A DNA stretch of 64,000 bases from contig JAGZZT010000002.1 in the NCBI GenBank assembly GCA_018377235.1, positions 124,001 through 188,000 of the forward strand, read 5' to 3'. The notes under the pieces were generated by a model. It had not been told where the DNA came from and searched no databases. It saw nothing but the letters and a program-made list of their open reading frames with translations. Below, one piece after another: positions 52,106 through 60,979 of the stretch. Source of the stretch: Clostridium sp. GTDB taxonomy: Bacteria; Bacillota; Clostridia; Lachnospirales; Lachnospiraceae. Within the stretch, counting starts at the first letter, position 1, and every line of letters begins with the position of its first letter. The translations under genes were made by a program, and so were the position numbers.

Positions 52106-52795
52106 TCAGACCTTAAACCGGTAACCCACTCCCCAGATAGTCTCAATATACTGAGGTTTAGCTGTGTTAAACTCAATTTTCTCCCTGATTTTCTTAATGT
52201 GAACTGTCACCGTGGCGATATCTCCCAGGGATTCCATATCCCAGATGCGGCTGAACAGTTCCTCCTTTGTAAACACATGGTTTGGATTCTGAGCCAGGAA
52301 AGCCAGCAGGTCGAACTCCTTGGTAGTAAAGTTTTTCTCTTCCCCGTTCACATACACTCTTCTGGCTGTCTTGTCAATCTTCAGGCCGCGGATCTCGATG
52401 ATCTCATTCTCCGGCATTCCGCTTCCAATCAGTCTCTCATACCGGGCCATATGAGCCTTCACCCTGGCCACCATTTCGCTGGGGCTGAAGGGTTTTGTGA
52501 TATAGTCGTCTGCTCCCAGTCCCAGACCACGGATCTTGTCAATATCGTCTTTCTTGGCAGAAACCATAATGATAGGCGTATTCTTCACTTCCCTAACCTT
52601 CCGGCAAATTTCAAATCCATCGACTCCGGGCAGCATCAAATCCAGAATCAAGAGATCAAACTCCTCCTCTAACGCTCTCTTAAGGCCCGTTTCACCATTA
52701 TTCTCAATCTCTACCTCAAAGCCGGAAAGTTCCAGATAATCCTTTTCCAGCTCTGCGATAGCCTCCTCATCCTCAACAATTAAAATTCTGCTCAT
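52106..52795 (-). CDS. OmpR-family response regulator
   Basis: 229 residues. Receiver: IVEDEEAIAELEKDYLEL, phospho-Asp in LLILDLMLPGVDGF, MVSAKKDDIDK and the Lys in ITKPFSPSEM. The winged helix ends KEELFSRIWDMESLGDIATVTVHIKKIREKI. The kinase gene upstream overlaps it by 4 bases (ATGA), so the two are translationally coupled. Confidence 0.94.
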   Translation of the reverse strand: MSRILIVEDEEAIAELEKDYLELSGFEVEIENNGETGLKRALEEEFDLLILDLMLPGVDGFEICRKVREVKNTPIIMVSAKKDDIDKIRGLGLGADDYITKPFSPSEMVARVKAHMARYERLIGSGMPENEIIEIRGLKIDKTARRVYVNGEEKNFTTKEFDLLAFLAQNPNHVFTKEELFSRIWDMESLGDIATVTVHIKKIREKIEFNTAKPQYIETIWGVGYRFKV

Positions 52796-54282
52796 TCCTG
52801 AATAACCTCCTGATATTTTCTAAGCACAAAGTGAATCTCTGTGCCGATTCCTTCCTTGCTGGAAGCCCAAATTCTGCCTCCGTGATCCTCGATAATCTTT
52901 TTCACAATGGAAAGCCCAATGCCGCTTCCCCCTTTGGAAGAATTTCGTGAGGAATCCGTCCGGTAGAACCGGTCAAAAATGTAAGGCAGATCCTTAGCTG
53001 CGATTCCTTTTCCGTTATCCTCGATGACAACCTGAATAAAATCTCCATCATCTGTAATCCGAAGATTGATAATGCCCTTCTTTTTATCGAGATATTTCAG
53101 GGAATTGCCAATAATGTTGTTAATGACTCGCTTCATCTGCTCCGCATCTGCGATAACCAGCACATCCTCGTCCACATAATTGAAATATCCCAGCTCAATT
53201 CCCCTGGTCTCCATATCCAGACCGACCTCTTCCACACAGTCCCAGAAATACTCGGCCACATTGATCTTAGAAAAAGTGTAGGGAATCCTGTTCGTGTCAA
53301 TCTTTGAATAAAAGGTCAGCTCGTCAATGAGCCTGTCCATGTCGTTGGCCTTATTGTAAATAGTCCTGATATACTTGTTCAGCTTCTCCGGAGACGATGC
53401 AACTCCGTCCTGAATTCCCTCCACATATCCCTTGATCGCCGTGATCGGTGTCTTCAGATCATGAGAAATATTGCTGATCAGCTCCTTGCTCTCCTTATCG
53501 TACTGGATCTTCTCCTCTGCCGACTCCTTCAGACGGAGGCGCATCTCCTCAAAATCCTGGCAGAGCATTCCTATCTCGTCATCATTCTCCGCATCCAGGG
53601 TAAAATCGAGATTTCCATCCCGAATCTTCTTCGTCGCCTCCTGAAGCTCGTGGAGCGGGCGCAGAATGGAGCGGTACACCCACATAACAAGCATTCCGCC
53701 TGTCAGGCATATGATAGCGATTCCCACTATCAGCATCTCGTTCAGCATAGATTTAATCTCCGGCACATATTCGCCTACATTCGTTACAATAAAGGCGCTT
53801 CCCCGGCTCCTGTCCCCATACTGAAAATCAATCTGCTTTAACAGATGCTGCTCCTCACCATCCACATAGAAACCGCCTGACAGAACATCGGAGTTGTCCT
53901 CCCCATAAGGCGGCAGCTGGGAAAACAGCTTTTCGCCCTCTGGATCACCTGAAAAAATAATATTCGGTCCCTTTCTCACCAGCAGAAAGGAATACTCCGC
54001 CCTCAGAGCTTCGTTTACCTTAGCCAGACATTCTGGATCCTCCAGCTTGTCCGGCTCGTTCATGGCTATATGGCGTATTTTCTTCTGCGAATTGATCGTC
54101 AGGCGGTTAAATACCTGCATAGAATTTCCAGAGAGGAGATCTACCTGCTCACTGAGTCCGTAAGTTTTCTGAAAAGAGCGGATCTGATAATTGCTCAGAG
54201 CCGTGATCGCGCCGTAAATCAGAAAAATAGGAACCACGGTAATTGTAATAAAAGCGATAGCCAGACGCGTCTTGATCTTCAT
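52792..54282 (-). CDS. Membrane sensor histidine kinase
   Basis: 496 residues. Two helices (about 8-28 and 180-202) flank an extracellular domain of about 150 residues. HAMP (PLHELQEATKKIRDGNLDF), H-box LISNISHDLKTPITAIKGYV, N-box NIIGNSLKYLDK, DNGKGIAAKDLPYIFDRFYR and GGSGIGLSIVKKI. AAAGGAG precedes ATG 54282. First gene of the pair with the regulator at 52106. All catalytic boxes intact. Confidence 0.94.
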   Translation of the reverse strand: MKIKTRLAIAFITITVVPIFLIYGAITALSNYQIRSFQKTYGLSEQVDLLSGNSMQVFNRLTINSQKKIRHIAMNEPDKLEDPECLAKVNEALRAEYSFLLVRKGPNIIFSGDPEGEKLFSQLPPYGEDNSDVLSGGFYVDGEEQHLLKQIDFQYGDRSRGSAFIVTNVGEYVPEIKSMLNEMLIVGIAIICLTGGMLVMWVYRSILRPLHELQEATKKIRDGNLDFTLDAENDDEIGMLCQDFEEMRLRLKESAEEKIQYDKESKELISNISHDLKTPITAIKGYVEGIQDGVASSPEKLNKYIRTIYNKANDMDRLIDELTFYSKIDTNRIPYTFSKINVAEYFWDCVEEVGLDMETRGIELGYFNYVDEDVLVIADAEQMKRVINNIIGNSLKYLDKKKGIINLRITDDGDFIQVVIEDNGKGIAAKDLPYIFDRFYRTDSSRNSSKGGSGIGLSIVKKIIEDHGGRIWASSKEGIGTEIHFVLRKYQEVIQE

Positions 54283-54298
54283 ACTGTTGTCTCCTTTG

Positions 54299-54351
54299 AC
54301 AAAAATATGAGAAAACCTGCGCCAGCCTGCATGGTTTTCTCATATTTTTAA
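54299..54351 (-). terminator. Terminator of the AraC-type gene
   Basis: aaaatatgagaaaac (54301-54315) pairs with gttttctcatattttt (54333-54348). Read on the minus strand it ends in a T5 run, about 90 bases after the AraC-gene stop and just ahead of the kinase start. Confidence 0.75.
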
Positions 54352-54440
54352 CTGTCGCTGTATACTTTTAACTTGCTTAAAGTATACCATATTTTTAGAA
54401 GCACGTTTCTAAAAGTTATCTAAATTTTCTCCTCTTCTGT

Positions 54441-54899
54441 TCAGCCCTCTCTGCCGGCAACCCCCTTTTCCAGCTGGACTCTGTACTCCCCCGCCGATAT
54501 TCCTACCTGTCTTTTAAAAACATGGCAGAAATGAGCGCTGTCGGAAAACCCTACCTCTACGGCAATATCTCCTACCCGCCTGGATGGATCTGCCAGCAGA
54601 CGTATCGCCTCGTCAATCCTTACCCTGTTCAGCAGCTCTGAAAAATTTTTCCCTGTGTGACGGTTCAACAGCTTGCTCAGATGCCACTGGCTTACAAACA
54701 TCTGCTCCGCTACCCCCGTCAGAGTCAGATGCTTTCTGTAATTTTCCTTCATATAGCAGAGCGCCCGCGCAACAATGTACGCACCGGATGACACCTTTGG
54801 TCCGGTCCCGGTTTCGGATGCCATAGGCTCCCCTGGGGACGGATTTTTGCACACATTCTGTTTCACATCTGATACCCCCATTTTATCCTCTATATCCAC
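54441..54899 (-). CDS. Short AraC-family regulator (DNA-binding domain only)
   Basis: 152 residues from GTG 54899 (AGAAGG upstream); ATG 54881 with GAGGAT is an equal alternative. After a polar N-terminus of about 40 residues come two helix-turn-helix units: LTLTGVAEQMFVSQWHLSKLLNRHTG and RRVGDIAVEVGFSDSAHFCHVFKRQVG. No sensing domain is present. A likely promoter (TTGACA near 54950-54955, weak TATAGG) and the imperfect palindrome actatt-attcag-aatagt (about 55006-55023) lie in the AT-rich gap upstream. Confidence 0.85.
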   Translation of the reverse strand: MDIEDKMGVSDVKQNVCKNPSPGEPMASETGTGPKVSSGAYIVARALCYMKENYRKHLTLTGVAEQMFVSQWHLSKLLNRHTGKNFSELLNRVRIDEAIRLLADPSRRVGDIAVEVGFSDSAHFCHVFKRQVGISAGEYRVQLEKGVAGREG

Positions 54900-55062
54900 C
54901 TATACCTTCTGTCCGTTCCTATATCAAAATCATATACCTTTTGTCAACGGAACTCAACATTTTTTCAAACTTTTTTGAAAATATATATTCTGATTTTATA
55001 TTAAAAACTATTATTCAGAATAGTATGAATTATTTAAACATTCTATCCACAATCATCCAGCA

Positions 55063-55110
55063 AAAAAAGAGACATTTCCCCAGAATGTAAATGACTCTGC
55101 CAGAAAATGC
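55063..55110 (-). terminator. metK terminator
   Basis: Minus-strand aagaggcatttt (55113-55102 region) pairs with aaatgtctctt (55077-55067 region), followed by a T7 run toward 55060. It lies 25-70 bases after the metK stop. Confidence 0.7.
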
Positions 55111-55135
55111 CTCTTCTCAGTATTGATGGAATTCT

Positions 55136-56326
55136 TTATTTTAAGTATGCTTTCAGCGTATCCACACGGTCTAACTTCTCCCACGGAAGATCCAGATCGT
55201 TTCTTCCGAAATGTCCGTAAGCTGCCGTCTGCTTGTAAATCGGGCGGCGGAGATCCAGCATCTTGATAATTCCTGCCGGGCGGAGATCAAAGTTCTCTCT
55301 CACGATCTCTACCAGTTTCTCATCAGACAGTTTTCCTGTACCAAAGGTATCTACCATGATAGAGGTCGGATGAGCCACTCCGATTGCGTAAGAAAGCTGG
55401 ATTTCACACTTGTCAGCCAGCCCTGCAGCCACAATATTCTTAGCCACATAGCGGGCTGCGTAAGCTGCGGAACGATCTACCTTTGTGCAATCCTTTCCAG
55501 AGAAAGCTCCGCCGCCGTGACGGGCATATCCGCCGTAAGTGTCTACAATGATCTTTCTTCCTGTCAGACCACTGTCACCATGAGGTCCTCCGATCACGAA
55601 GCGCCCTGTCGGATTAATAAAGAACTTCGTATTTGTATCAATCATATTGGCCGGAAGAATTGGGTCAAACACATAGCGCTTAATATCCTTGTGAATCTGC
55701 TCCTGAGTCACTTTCTCATCGTGCTGAGTAGAGAGAACCACTGCGTCTAAGCGGAACGGTGTTCCATTTTCATCGTACTCTACTGTTACCTGGGTCTTTC
55801 CGTCCGGGCGAAGATACGGAAGCGTTCCGTTCTTTCTCACCTCTGTCAGTCTTCTGGCAAGCTTGTGAGCCAGGGAAATCGGATACGGCATATACTCTTC
55901 TGTCTCATTAGCTGCAAAACCGAACATCATACCCTGATCGCCGGCTCCGATGGCATCGATCTCCTCATCGGACATCTTGTTCTCCTTCGCCTCTAACGCC
56001 TTGTCTACTCCCAAAGCAATGTCAGCAGACTGCTCGTCAATGGCAGTCAGCACGCCGCAGGTATCGCAGTCAAAACCGTATTTCGCACGGTCATATCCGA
56101 TTTCGCGGACTGTCTCGCGGACGATTTTCTGAATGTCCACATAAGCGTTCGTTGTAATCTCTCCCATAACCAGGACAAGTCCTGTGGTAACTGCTGTCTC
56201 ACAGGCAACACGGCTCATCGGATCCTTCTCCATAAGAGCGTCCAGAATCGCATCGGAAATCTGATCGCACATTTTGTCTGGATGGCCTTCAGTAACAGAC
56301 TCGGATGTAAAAAGTAACTTTTCCAC
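55136..56326 (-). CDS. metK: S-adenosylmethionine synthetase
   Basis: 396 residues from GTG 56326, chosen because AAGGAGG sits 6 nt upstream; the frame extends to 56356 without a site. Signatures: FTSESVTEGHPDKMCDQ, GAGDQGMMFGFA and GGGAFSGKDCTKVDRS-type phosphate loop (HGGGAFSGKD). It makes SAM from methionine and ATP. The upstream leader carries a SAM-I riboswitch with its own terminator, giving feedback by the product. A clear promoter lies between murA and the riboswitch. Confidence 0.95.
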   Translation of the reverse strand: MEKLLFTSESVTEGHPDKMCDQISDAILDALMEKDPMSRVACETAVTTGLVLVMGEITTNAYVDIQKIVRETVREIGYDRAKYGFDCDTCGVLTAIDEQSADIALGVDKALEAKENKMSDEEIDAIGAGDQGMMFGFAANETEEYMPYPISLAHKLARRLTEVRKNGTLPYLRPDGKTQVTVEYDENGTPFRLDAVVLSTQHDEKVTQEQIHKDIKRYVFDPILPANMIDTNTKFFINPTGRFVIGGPHGDSGLTGRKIIVDTYGGYARHGGGAFSGKDCTKVDRSAAYAARYVAKNIVAAGLADKCEIQLSYAIGVAHPTSIMVDTFGTGKLSDEKLVEIVRENFDLRPAGIIKMLDLRRPIYKQTAAYGHFGRNDLDLPWEKLDRVDTLKAYLK

Positions 56327-56368
56327 GTTGTTCCTCCTTTTTCTTAGTAAATTCATAGTTTCTTCTGC

Positions 56369-56490
56369 TCTGTGCGCATCTTAAAAGACTCTCTTCACCT
56401 GCATGGCTGAATCAAAGCGGGTCTGGCCGCTTTGCGCGCCAGATGCGGGCTGCCTCTGGCAGCCGGGATTCCTCTCGCATCTGTGCGCAT
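56369..56490 (-). repeat. Multi-stem palindromic element flanked by 11-bp direct repeats in the metK leader
   Basis: tctgtgcgcat occurs at 56369-56379 and 56480-56490. Inside are three stems: aagcgg-ccgctt (56415-56432), ggctgcc-tct-ggcagcc (56448-56464) and the outer cagatgcg / cgcatctg (about 56440-56447 with 56477-56484). The block lies between the riboswitch terminator and the metK start. It looks like an inserted palindromic element with duplicated ends, but it could be part of the leader's own fold. Confidence 0.45.
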
Positions 56491-56530
56491 ATTCAGACTT
56501 TTTTTTATGAAAAAACACCGTTTTTATCGT

Positions 56531-56558
56531 AAAAAAAAGTCCGCAGCAACACGGACTT
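56531..56558 (-). terminator. Riboswitch-controlled terminator
   Basis: Minus-strand aagtccg (56558-56552) pairs with cggactt (56543-56537), loop tgttgctg, followed by a T8 run (56538-56531). It is 22 bases downstream of the SAM-I aptamer. Confidence 0.85.
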
Positions 56559-56579
56559 GATTTCTTTTCTATCAATTCC

Positions 56580-56695
56580 TCTTATTGCTCGATTTACCGC
56601 ATGTCTGCAGTTCCTCGCTCAGGCTGGCACCTTCCATTTGTCTGGGGTTGCCGTGACTTCTCAGATCCTTTGTATCTCCATCACTCTGAATAAGG
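56580..56695 (-). promoter_or_regulatory. SAM-I (S-box) riboswitch aptamer
   Basis: On the minus strand, P1 is formed by cttatt (56694-56689) and aataag (56586-56581). Between them are the S-box landmarks: cagagtgatggagata, gatctgagaagtca, cggcaacc and ggaaggtgccagcctgagcgaggaac. The aptamer is followed by an intrinsic terminator and metK, the classical SAM feedback arrangement. Identified from conserved segments by eye. Confidence 0.88.
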
Positions 56696-56763
56696 GATAT
56701 TACGCACATTATTTACTTGTATCTAGTATTTAAATGATTCTGCATTCTTTGCTTGCGATTGAT

Positions 56764-56792
56764 ATAATATCCTATTCTCTCTCTTCTGTCAA
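56764..56792 (-). promoter_or_regulatory. Promoter of the metK leader
   Basis: Minus-strand TTGACA (56792-56787), 17-bp spacer and TATTAT (56769-56764), directly after the murA stop. The leader to the metK start is about 430 nt. Confidence 0.7.
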
Positions 56793-56800
56793 GAGAAATA

Positions 56801-58093
56801 TCAGCCTACCTTCAGTTTGAATTTCTGAGCTTCCTTCTCAGAATCCACCTTCTCAATCACAGCTCCCAGGCCTCTCAGCTTCTCCTCAAAGTTTTCATAG
56901 CCTCTCTGTATGTATCCAATCTCATCGACTACCGTGTAGCCCTCAGCAGCCAGACCTGCGATTACAAGAGCGGCTCCGGCTCTCAGATCCGGCGCGTTGA
57001 CTGTTGCTCCGGTAAAGCCTCTCACACCATCAATAATCGCTACATTTCCCTCTACCTTGATACTGCAGCCCATCCGGGACAGCTCATCCACATATTTGAA
57101 ACGATTTTCAAAAATACTCTCTGTCACCACGCTGGTTCCCTCAGCCAGAGCCAGAGTCACCGTAATCTGCGGCTGCATATCTGTAGGAAATCCTGGATAT
57201 GGAAGGGTCTTAATATCCATATGCTTCTGACGCGGTTTACCCACTACGCGGACTGCCTCGTCAAATTCTGTCACCTCGCAGCCCATCTCAATCAGCTTTG
57301 CAGTAATAGCCTCCAAATGCTTGGGGATAACATTCTGTACCATGATATCGCCTCTGGTAATGGCGGCAGCGCACATAAAGGTCCCGGCCTCAATCTGATC
57401 CGGGATAATCGAATACTCTGTACCATGGAGCTTTCTGACGCCCTTAATGCGGATAATATCTGTTCCTGCTCCCTTAATATTGGCTCCCATACTGTTCAGG
57501 AAGTTGGCCACATCTACTACATGCGGCTCCTTGGCAGCATTCTCAATAATCGTTTCGCCCTCCGCCAGAGTGGCCGCCATCATCACATTAATCGTAGCTC
57601 CCACGCTGACTACGTCCAGATAAATATGGCTTCCCACCAGGTCAATGGCATGAGCCACTACGGCTCCTCTCTTTACTTCCACCTCAGCTCCCAAAGCACG
57701 AAAGCCCTTGATATGCTGATCAATCGGACGGCTTCCAATATTGCAGCCGCCTGGAAGGGGAACCTCTGCACTCTTGTACTTTCCGAGAAGAGCGCCTATA
57801 AAATAGTAGGAAGCGCGGATTTTGCGGATATACTCGTCATCCACGCTTACTTCCTTAATATGCTTCGCGTCAATCCTGGCCGTATGGCGGTCGATGCGGT
57901 CTACCTTAGCTCCAATCTCCTCAATGGCCTCTAACAGCACATTGATATCCCGCACATCTGGCAGGTTCTCTATCAAAACTTCTTCGTCCGTCATAATTGA
58001 TGCAGCTAATATTCCCAGAGCGGCATTCTTAGCTCCGCTGATGGTGACCTCACCGACCAGGGGGTTGCCGCCTTTCATAATATACTGTTCCAT
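56801..58093 (-). CDS. murA: UDP-N-acetylglucosamine 1-carboxyvinyltransferase
   Basis: 430 residues from ATG 58093 (AGAGGTG, 6 nt); the open frame continues to 58213 but without a ribosome site and into the promoter. Signatures: GGNPLVGEVTISGAKNAAL with the UDP-GlcNAc-binding Lys-Asn, the catalytic Cys in LPGGCNIGSRPIDQH, and PGFPTDMQPQ. It transfers enolpyruvate to UDP-GlcNAc, the first committed step of peptidoglycan synthesis. Clostridia often have two murA genes; which this is cannot be told. The C-terminal 12 residues are Lys-rich. Confidence 0.94.
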   Translation of the reverse strand: MEQYIMKGGNPLVGEVTISGAKNAALGILAASIMTDEEVLIENLPDVRDINVLLEAIEEIGAKVDRIDRHTARIDAKHIKEVSVDDEYIRKIRASYYFIGALLGKYKSAEVPLPGGCNIGSRPIDQHIKGFRALGAEVEVKRGAVVAHAIDLVGSHIYLDVVSVGATINVMMAATLAEGETIIENAAKEPHVVDVANFLNSMGANIKGAGTDIIRIKGVRKLHGTEYSIIPDQIEAGTFMCAAAITRGDIMVQNVIPKHLEAITAKLIEMGCEVTEFDEAVRVVGKPRQKHMDIKTLPYPGFPTDMQPQITVTLALAEGTSVVTESIFENRFKYVDELSRMGCSIKVEGNVAIIDGVRGFTGATVNAPDLRAGAALVIAGLAAEGYTVVDEIGYIQRGYENFEEKLRGLGAVIEKVDSEKEAQKFKLKVG

Positions 58094-58230
58094 CTTGCAC
58101 CTCTGTCTATATTTGGCGAGAAAAGCTCTGGCGGGATGAAACCCGCCACGCCTTCTGACTGTCCCAACTCTTACATTTTTATGGCTTTTTTGTCTCTGTC
58201 CCCATATGAACATTAACTTTTTATTAACTG

Positions 58231-58258
58231 ATTATAACATATCAGCAGAATTTGTAAA
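58231..58258 (-). promoter_or_regulatory. Predicted murA promoter
   Basis: Minus-strand TTTACA (58258-58253), 16-bp spacer and TATAAT (58236-58231), about 135 bases before the murA start. Confidence 0.5.
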
Positions 58259-58270
58259 GATGAATACCCA

Positions 58271-60805
58271 TTAATCTTCGAACAGGAACGCCACAAATCC
58301 GTTTCCGCCATTGGCCTCAAACCAGGCCGCCGCATCGTTAAGACCCATTTTATCTGTATAGGCCTGTTCTGTTCCAGGATACCAGAGACAGGAGATATTG
58401 TAGGAATCATAACCGTAAATAACAGCATAGGATCCGTCCCCTGTGTAAGCCGCTACCGGATAGCCTCGGCTGATAAAGTAGAGTACCTGATTCAGGAAAA
58501 GACCTCCTGCATCAATGATGGAGCCCCCGTCTGAGGTTTCCTCATCTCCTTCCTCAAACCCCTTCAGATACCGCTCTAAATCGGGAACCAGGCTCTCCGG
58601 ATTTCGGATTGTCATCATATCAGCCCGGCCCACTCTGGACCAGAACATTCTTCCATCCTCGTCTGTCACAATTCCCATTCCGTCATAAGCAGCCGCCACC
58701 GCGTCTGAAAATTGCTCAAATATACCTCTCAGCCTGCCGCCGCTGTAGGCATAATACTGGCGTCTGCCGGAAGGATCCGCCTTTCCCAATTCCACTGTAT
58801 TATTTTCCTCAGCCACTGCTTTAGAGGGAACTTTTAAATCAACGTCTCCTGAAACAGACTCTGCCAGCTGCACAAAGTACACGCGCCCCTTCTCCTCAGA
58901 GACCCGGTATCCGATTCCCTCTGCAGAATCCTCCTTCACTTCCTCGTTGCAGACCAGAGTATCTGCGCCGGCTGCCATGTAACTGTCTCCTACTCTCGTC
59001 ATTCTCTGAAGATGGACACGGCTGTCCTCAATTTCCACGTCTGTGATATAAACGCCTTCCTTCTCATACCGTGTCTGAAGATTCATGTCCTCCCCTGCAA
59101 TCTCCAGAGCATACATAGGAGCCTGAACCGTACGGCCATTTACCTTTACGCTTGAGTTCTCCTCTGCCAGGCCGTAAACCAAATCACTTCCTACAAAACC
59201 CAGCAGGCGGATACTGCTTCCCTCTGGCGCTTTAATCTGGGCGCTCTCCCCTGTTTCCAAATTCATGATGTGAACTGCAGAACTGTCGTACCGATCCTCC
59301 CCATCCTGCCATGCAATCCGCTTCTGTCCTGGACTTACTGCAAAATTTTCCTCTGTCACTCCCTCTGCCAGAATTTTGGCTTGACGGGAGGCTGCATCCA
59401 CAGAATAAACGGTATTTCCCATGAGAAGATACAGAGTATCGCTGCCGCTCAGACAGCTTAAAGAGTCTATTCCCATCAGCAGCTCCTCACTGCTCTCATT
59501 TGCGGGAAGGTACAGACGCTCTGTCAGAGTATTCGTTTCCTTCTCATACCGCCACAGAGAAACACCAACTCCGCCTTCATGGCTTCCCCGGCTCATGTAA
59601 CCGCTTACAAGGAAATCGACCGTTCCGCTGTCTCCTGCAGCCAAAAGCTTGATTCCATAATCCTGAAGATTGGCCATCTCATCTGTCTCACTCTGGCGGA
59701 AGCTGAACACCCGGGTGCTTTCGTTATCTGCACTGCTGTACATCCAAAGCTCCCTGTTCGCCACAAAGGCCTCATAAGCTCCATTTGGAGATCGCATCTG
59801 CTGGAGACCGCTGCTGTCAGAAATCCCGAGCATAATCCGTTTTCCTGAATACAGATCCGATCCTCCATCAAAGATCTGATTCATGGTTCTCTCATAATCC
59901 ATCATATAGATTCTCTGAGAGCCCCATTTCATAGTGAAGCTCTCTGTAATGTCGTAATACTCTCTATCCTCCGGATCTGCCTGTTCTTTTTCCATCTCAT
60001 CCGCGTCCGCCTCATCCTCTTCTGCGCTGGCAGCCACATAGTTCAGGCAGAGAGAAGCCATATTGCCCTGAAGCTCCTTCAGTTCCATTTCCACATTCCC
60101 TGTTTTTTCCAGAGAAAGATTTCCCCAGGTAATCTGGTCAAAACTGTTTTTAAGAGTCACGCGTCCCAGGGAACTGTTGTCCGCCGCAGGATCTGTCTCC
60201 AGATAAGTGGTGAGATCTGAGGCTCTCTCGTAATGGAACGTATTATCCGAAAACGTCTCTGCCATCTGAAGCATCGGTTCTAAATAGGCGTCATCTGTCC
60301 AGACAATTCTGGTATAGTAATAAATCTCCGGCTGATTTTCTGTGGCAATAGCAAGAGTCAGAATATACTCCTCTTCCTTGTCAATTAAATTCTGGATCGG
60401 CAGAATTGTCACCGCTTCCGCCGAACCCTCGTCCTGATGCCAGTCCTTAACTACAGTCCGCTCAATCAGGCTCTCGTCCTCCATGCTGCGGATTTCATAC
60501 TGGATTCCCGTAATGCGGCTGTCCAGATTATAGAAATCTACTGTCAGTTTCCTGTCTTCAGGAAGGACAGTCAGATTTCCCCTGTCTGCCCACTCCCGCC
60601 TGTCCTCCAAAAAGCCGTGAAGGCGGTTCATCTGCCTTCCTCCCATTTCCATATAGGCAACTGGAATATTTCCATCTTCAATAGGCGTATACGCTGTGTT
60701 CTCCTGTTTTTTATCCTTTAAAGCCGTTACAGCGGCCGCAGACAAAGCCGCGGCCGCTATGACAGCCATCATAATCATCCATATTTTTTTACTGACTCTT
60801 TTCAT
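58271..60805 (-). CDS. Large exported propeller-like protein with a degenerate C39-like C-terminus
   Basis: 844 residues from ATG 60805 (GAGGA, 8 nt). A basic start and a signal/anchor helix (about 7-28) precede a beta-rich N-terminal region. Residues about 320-640 contain repeats with alternating strands typical of WD40/TolB-like propellers (SPNGAYEAFVANRELWMYS, YLLMGNTVYSVDAASRQ, SPGQKRIAWQDGED). The last 80 residues (LNQVLYFISRGYPVAAY, SYAVIYGYDSYNISC, MGLNDAAAWFEANGG) resemble the end of C39-like peptidase domains, but the expected His is Tyr and no catalytic Cys is seen. An acidic insertion (EEDEADADEMEKEQ) lies near 265. Probably a cell-surface protein; function unknown. Confidence 0.75.
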   Translation of the reverse strand: MKRVSKKIWMIMMAVIAAAALSAAAVTALKDKKQENTAYTPIEDGNIPVAYMEMGGRQMNRLHGFLEDRREWADRGNLTVLPEDRKLTVDFYNLDSRITGIQYEIRSMEDESLIERTVVKDWHQDEGSAEAVTILPIQNLIDKEEEYILTLAIATENQPEIYYYTRIVWTDDAYLEPMLQMAETFSDNTFHYERASDLTTYLETDPAADNSSLGRVTLKNSFDQITWGNLSLEKTGNVEMELKELQGNMASLCLNYVAASAEEDEADADEMEKEQADPEDREYYDITESFTMKWGSQRIYMMDYERTMNQIFDGGSDLYSGKRIMLGISDSSGLQQMRSPNGAYEAFVANRELWMYSSADNESTRVFSFRQSETDEMANLQDYGIKLLAAGDSGTVDFLVSGYMSRGSHEGGVGVSLWRYEKETNTLTERLYLPANESSEELLMGIDSLSCLSGSDTLYLLMGNTVYSVDAASRQAKILAEGVTEENFAVSPGQKRIAWQDGEDRYDSSAVHIMNLETGESAQIKAPEGSSIRLLGFVGSDLVYGLAEENSSVKVNGRTVQAPMYALEIAGEDMNLQTRYEKEGVYITDVEIEDSRVHLQRMTRVGDSYMAAGADTLVCNEEVKEDSAEGIGYRVSEEKGRVYFVQLAESVSGDVDLKVPSKAVAEENNTVELGKADPSGRRQYYAYSGGRLRGIFEQFSDAVAAAYDGMGIVTDEDGRMFWSRVGRADMMTIRNPESLVPDLERYLKGFEEGDEETSDGGSIIDAGGLFLNQVLYFISRGYPVAAYTGDGSYAVIYGYDSYNISCLWYPGTEQAYTDKMGLNDAAAWFEANGGNGFVAFLFED

Positions 60806-60839
60806 GCTGTTTATCCTCAAATACTCAGGTTATCTGGTT

Positions 60840-60945
60840 AGTATGCCATATCCGTTCTGCGGATATGTGCCTCCGACGGATGCGCATAGTTTGAATTTGT
60901 GTCTGCTTCGCTTCGCTCGCCCAAACCGACGCGGCATAATATCTG
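60840..60945 (-). other. Hairpin-rich leader upstream of the propeller-like gene
   Basis: catatccg-ttctg-cggatatg (about 60849-60867) is a strong hairpin; tatgcc near 60940 and ggcata near 60846 could close it, and gtttg/caaac forms another stem. It contains gcgaagcagaca, a 12-mer also present in the mutS2 leader. It lies just downstream of the predicted promoter at 60951-60979. Role unknown. Confidence 0.4.
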
Positions 60946-60950
60946 ACGAT

Positions 60951-60979
60951 ATTATACCATATCCATCTCCTATAATCTA
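60951..60979 (-). promoter_or_regulatory. Possible promoter of the propeller-like gene
   Basis: Minus-strand TAGATT (60979-60974), 17-bp spacer and TATAAT (60956-60951). The -35 is weak. The leader to ATG 60805 would be about 140 nt. Confidence 0.4.
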
